From an uncultured Clostridium sp. (GTDB taxonomy: Bacteria; Bacillota; Clostridia; Lachnospirales; Lachnospiraceae): a stretch of 64,000 nt of DNA. The stretch lies in assembly GCA_947644195.1 (NCBI GenBank), contig CANRZB010000004.1:1-64000 (forward strand), written 5' to 3'. The position numbers were made by a program, and so were the translations under genes. Below are positions 61,858-64,000 of the stretch, piece by piece. Under the pieces are notes generated by a model, which saw only the letters and a program-made list of their open reading frames with translations, searched no databases and was not told the origin of the DNA. Every line of letters starts with the position of its first letter. Positions within the stretch are counted from its first letter, which is position 1.

Positions 61858-62817
61858 CTATTCCAGACGAAAACAGTTTGTATTATCTCCAATTGCAAGA
61901 ACAGTTCCCGGATCCAGCCACAGATCAATATTTTGCGGCAGACATTCCTCAGATCCATTTGCAAAACTGCCATTGCTGGAATAATCCCGTATACTGAACT
62001 TTTTCCTCCCGGCATCCCATTGAATCTGACAGTGATTCCGACTGACTTTAGGCTGGTCTTCAAAAATTAGATCATTGTTATTCAATCTGCCTAAGCGGAT
62101 TTTTTCTCCATCTGCGAAAGGAATCTCAGCGCCGGCATAGATTCCTGACAATCCTACCAACACACCTCTGGGCGTTCCTGGAACATTGTGTGACACTGTT
62201 GACTGGCTGACAGTCCCAGTTGGTTTCGAATTCTCTTGATCCGAAACAAAGCTATATTTCGGAATCATCTTCTCTTGCTTCATTTCTACAAATTGTGGTA
62301 TCCTATCCACACCGGAAGCTGTTACTTTAGGTGTTGCAAACAATGCTGCCATGGAAGCAGCCGTACTGCAGAACGAGAAGACAAGCAGCCAAATGCATCC
62401 GACACCTCTCTCATAACTCTGCCCTTTGCTACATTCTGGCCAAAGATCTGGCAGCAGAACTACCATCAAGAGAAACAGTCCTGATACAAGAAAAGTCAGA
62501 ATTGCACTTACAATCTGCCGGGAACTTCCAATCACACCATAGATTCCTGCCAATAAGGCTAATAACATCGGTAGCATCATAAAACAGATCAGAAATGCCA
62601 TCTGTTTTCCTGACAAGCTGACAGCGTTTTCTGTTCCACTGGGCAGATTCCCCTGTTGCATTTGTTCCAGATAATCATAGGGAGACCATTGCAAAGTTGC
62701 ATAATTCTCCTGTACTCGATTCGTTACCGGCAGGAATAATGCAACTAAACTGATCAAAAGCAACATTCCCGCTGCTGTACGCCATTTTTTTGCCATACGA
62801 TCCATTGTATTTACCAT
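61858..62817 (-). CDS. Membrane protein with C-terminal FHA domain
   Basis: A 319-residue protein. Four hydrophobic segments (about 15-32, 72-93, 102-123, 140-162) are followed by a linker and a cytoplasmic FHA domain in the last ~95 residues. The phosphothreonine motif is intact: LGRLNNNDL, VSRNHCQI, YSSNGSF. It ends 38 bases before the SBP-like kinase starts and begins 4 bases after the zinc-ribbon FHA gene. ATG 62817 has only a weak site; ATG 62805 is an alternative. It may hold phosphorylated kinase or substrate at the membrane. Confidence 0.83.
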   Translation of the reverse strand: MVNTMDRMAKKWRTAAGMLLLISLVALFLPVTNRVQENYATLQWSPYDYLEQMQQGNLPSGTENAVSLSGKQMAFLICFMMLPMLLALLAGIYGVIGSSRQIVSAILTFLVSGLFLLMVVLLPDLWPECSKGQSYERGVGCIWLLVFSFCSTAASMAALFATPKVTASGVDRIPQFVEMKQEKMIPKYSFVSDQENSKPTGTVSQSTVSHNVPGTPRGVLVGLSGIYAGAEIPFADGEKIRLGRLNNNDLIFEDQPKVSRNHCQIQWDAGRKKFSIRDYSSNGSFANGSEECLPQNIDLWLDPGTVLAIGDNTNCFRLE

Positions 62818-62821
62818 CCTG

Positions 62822-63646
62822 TCACATATTTTTTACCATTTGTTCCAACAGGTCGCTCCAATTGAACCGACTTCCACAAAGCGGCATAAACAAGAGGTTA
62901 ATCTCTCCGACCGTAACCATATCGTAAGCCTCTAAAGGCTCCGCTCCCAGAACAACCTTATTATTTTTATATACCAGACTGCTGGATTCTCCAGGCTGTA
63001 CCAGATATAAATGTTCCTTTGGTTCATATACCACAATGGCATGCTTGTCACGGGAAACGCTCTTGTCTTCGGTCAAAGCAATATCCATATTTGAGTTTCT
63101 TCCAATGAAATTTTTCCCTACTTTCAAACGAAAATCCGTCCCGATATGGTTTCCACCAATTGCAATCAGCCATCCTACACAGGGTGTACTAACCTTGTTG
63201 ACCGCATGATTTTGAGCTGTATAACCATGGGCAGCGGAAGCTGGAGCAGCATTACTAAAAACTTCATCAAAAAATGCTACGGTATGATCTGTGTCACCAT
63301 GCACAGTCTCTGTCGGTATCGATGTGGAAGGAAATGGATCCATTCCAGGGTCAACAGGGTCCAATGGCACAGTCGGCATATCCAGATCCGGATCCTTGGC
63401 AACAGTCGGCATATCCGCAGACATTCCCGATATCGGAAGCTCCGACGAGGATTTTAAAGGCGTAGTCATCGCATCTGAAACGGGAGGAACGACCGCTCCT
63501 GCCGCCATTGGCGCTGGGTTGGAAGCATCCTGTACAAAAACACTAGTCAGGCTCTGGTCCGTTGCAGCGCCTCCGGCACAATGAGGGCAGGAGACATATT
63601 TCTCCTTATCGTAAAAATGTCCATTATCGCATCTACTTAAATTCAT
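62822..63646 (-). CDS. Zinc-ribbon FHA protein with Thr-rich linker
   Basis: A 274-residue soluble protein. The N-terminus has a C-x-x-GHFYD...SCPHC zinc-binding element (C6, C20, C23, probably His10). A long linker follows with several acidic Thr motifs: DMPTV (Thr81, Thr92) and DHTVAFFDE (Thr122), similar in style to the phosphoacceptor Thr of GarA/OdhI. The FHA domain is C-terminal with GR182-183 and SRDKH (198-202), but the usual Asn-Gly of the FHA fold is replaced by a SSSLVYKN segment. Thr122 could be phosphorylated and bind the own FHA domain, as in GarA. AAAGGAGG precedes the start. It sits directly after the PP2C gene. Confidence 0.85.
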   Translation of the reverse strand: MNLSRCDNGHFYDKEKYVSCPHCAGGAATDQSLTSVFVQDASNPAPMAAGAVVPPVSDAMTTPLKSSSELPISGMSADMPTVAKDPDLDMPTVPLDPVDPGMDPFPSTSIPTETVHGDTDHTVAFFDEVFSNAAPASAAHGYTAQNHAVNKVSTPCVGWLIAIGGNHIGTDFRLKVGKNFIGRNSNMDIALTEDKSVSRDKHAIVVYEPKEHLYLVQPGESSSLVYKNNKVVLGAEPLEAYDMVTVGEINLLFMPLCGSRFNWSDLLEQMVKNM

Positions 63647-63704
63647 AGTTTCTCCTCCTTTTGTAAATCACGGTTCTTATTTCTTTGTATCTATCAAACA
63701 GTTA

Positions 63705-64000
63705 TCAGTATCCTTTGATCTGTTTAATATCTTCTTCATGGTAGTGGATCAATGCTACGGACGTATTATCCTGTGAATGGGAATTCACGTGGGTAGCTGC
63801 ATCCACCAATGCCTCTGCCTTTTGATATGGTTTTACCCTGTCATCCAAAATAATCTGCTGGATCTGCGAATCAGGGAGCGTTTTTGTAATGCCATCGCTA
63901 CAGAGCATGACAACATCTCCATATTTCATTTCAAATGGGACTGTATTGATATCCATGAGGCTGACATTGCCGATACCCAAGAAACTGATTAACGCTTCTT
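63705..64000 (-). CDS. PP2C-family Ser/Thr phosphatase (C-terminal part)
   Basis: The frame is open to the right edge of the window, so only the last ~98 residues are seen. They contain DVVMLCSDGITKTLPDSQIQQI, the PP2C motif with the metal-binding Asp, and SQDNTSVALI, the second metal-binding Asp. This is the C-terminal third of a PPM/PP2C phosphatase, the usual eraser for Ser/Thr kinases of the PrkC/Stk kind. It is the first visible gene of the operon; its start and promoter lie outside. Confidence 0.92.
   Translation of the reverse strand, partial: EALISFLGIGNVSLMDINTVPFEMKYGDVVMLCSDGITKTLPDSQIQQIILDDRVKPYQKAEALVDAATHVNSHSQDNTSVALIHYHEEDIKQIKGY

Noticed and set aside
43652..64000. Type VI secretion (PpkA/TagH/PppA) or type VII secretion locus
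   Set aside because: Kinase, FHA and phosphatase alone are not enough; no T6SS structural gene, WXG100 protein or EssC ATPase is visible in the window.

Overview
The window reads as chromosomal DNA of an anaerobic, spore-lineage Clostridia bacterium (Bacillota), most likely a Lachnospiraceae member. The basis is RecU-type Holliday resolvase, RNase Y, an SpmA homologue, DUF1292 and DUF1653 proteins, a CGAAC-N4-GTTCG type LexA box before recA, strong AGGAGG ribosome binding sites and moderate to low GC. No rRNA, tRNA, CRISPR array, IS element or phage module was recognised.

Layout. (1) 1-2.3 kb: the start of a zinc-ribbon protein with a Pro/Gln-rich repeat linker (cut by the window edge) behind a membrane protein of unknown function. 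(2) 2.5-15.6 kb: a surface and glycosylation region, with two CgeB-type glycosyltransferases, a StrF-like GT-A transferase, a 917-residue tandem GT-B protein, PseF and PseG of the pseudaminic-type nonulosonic acid pathway, and three exported proteins (Ig-like/FxLYD-like, BspA-type LRR lipoprotein, and an abundant-looking Ala/Thr/Lys-rich secreted protein). (3) 15.6-27.7 kb: a housekeeping run on the minus strand: recU, RluA-type pseudouridine synthase, RsmF-type methyltransferase, an M23 peptidase, proC, an ASKHA/RACo-like protein, rny, recX, recA with LexA box, and two small-function proteins. (4) 27.9-36.9 kb: a DUF1292 protein, pnuC with a structured leader, spmA, a feo iron uptake operon (two FeoA, FeoB, Cys-rich FeoB partner) with a DtxR-like operator, and a sugar isomerase/xylulokinase pair. 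(5) 37-43.4 kb: accessory genes: a DUF4253-like protein, an AAA-ATPase-like/PD-(D/E)XK protein and a 1097-residue helical protein of unknown function.

(6) 43.6-64.0 kb is the most unusual part: about 20 kb on one strand holding five Ser/Thr kinases that each begin with a cytoplasmic zinc ribbon, six FHA proteins (soluble, zinc-ribbon, and membrane-bound), a PP2C phosphatase (partial at the window edge), a LytTR response regulator without a histidine kinase, and two secreted proteins. Individual members are architecturally odd: a kinase whose extracellular sensor resembles an ABC solute-binding protein; a PASTA kinase; a kinase with degraded glycine loop and no catalytic-loop Asn (probable pseudokinase); a kinase preceded by a vestigial second N-lobe; and a transmembrane protein that joins a clan-CD (caspase/gingipain/CHAT-like) domain, a von Willebrand A domain and a cytoplasmic FHA domain. 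I infer a phosphothreonine signalling network that reads several extracellular states and converges on FHA readers, erased by the PP2C enzyme. Its output is not visible in this window.

All functions come from reading motifs and family resemblance by eye; no database search was run. Start codons were moved inward from the longest reading frame wherever a clear ribosome binding site or coupling overlap argued for it.
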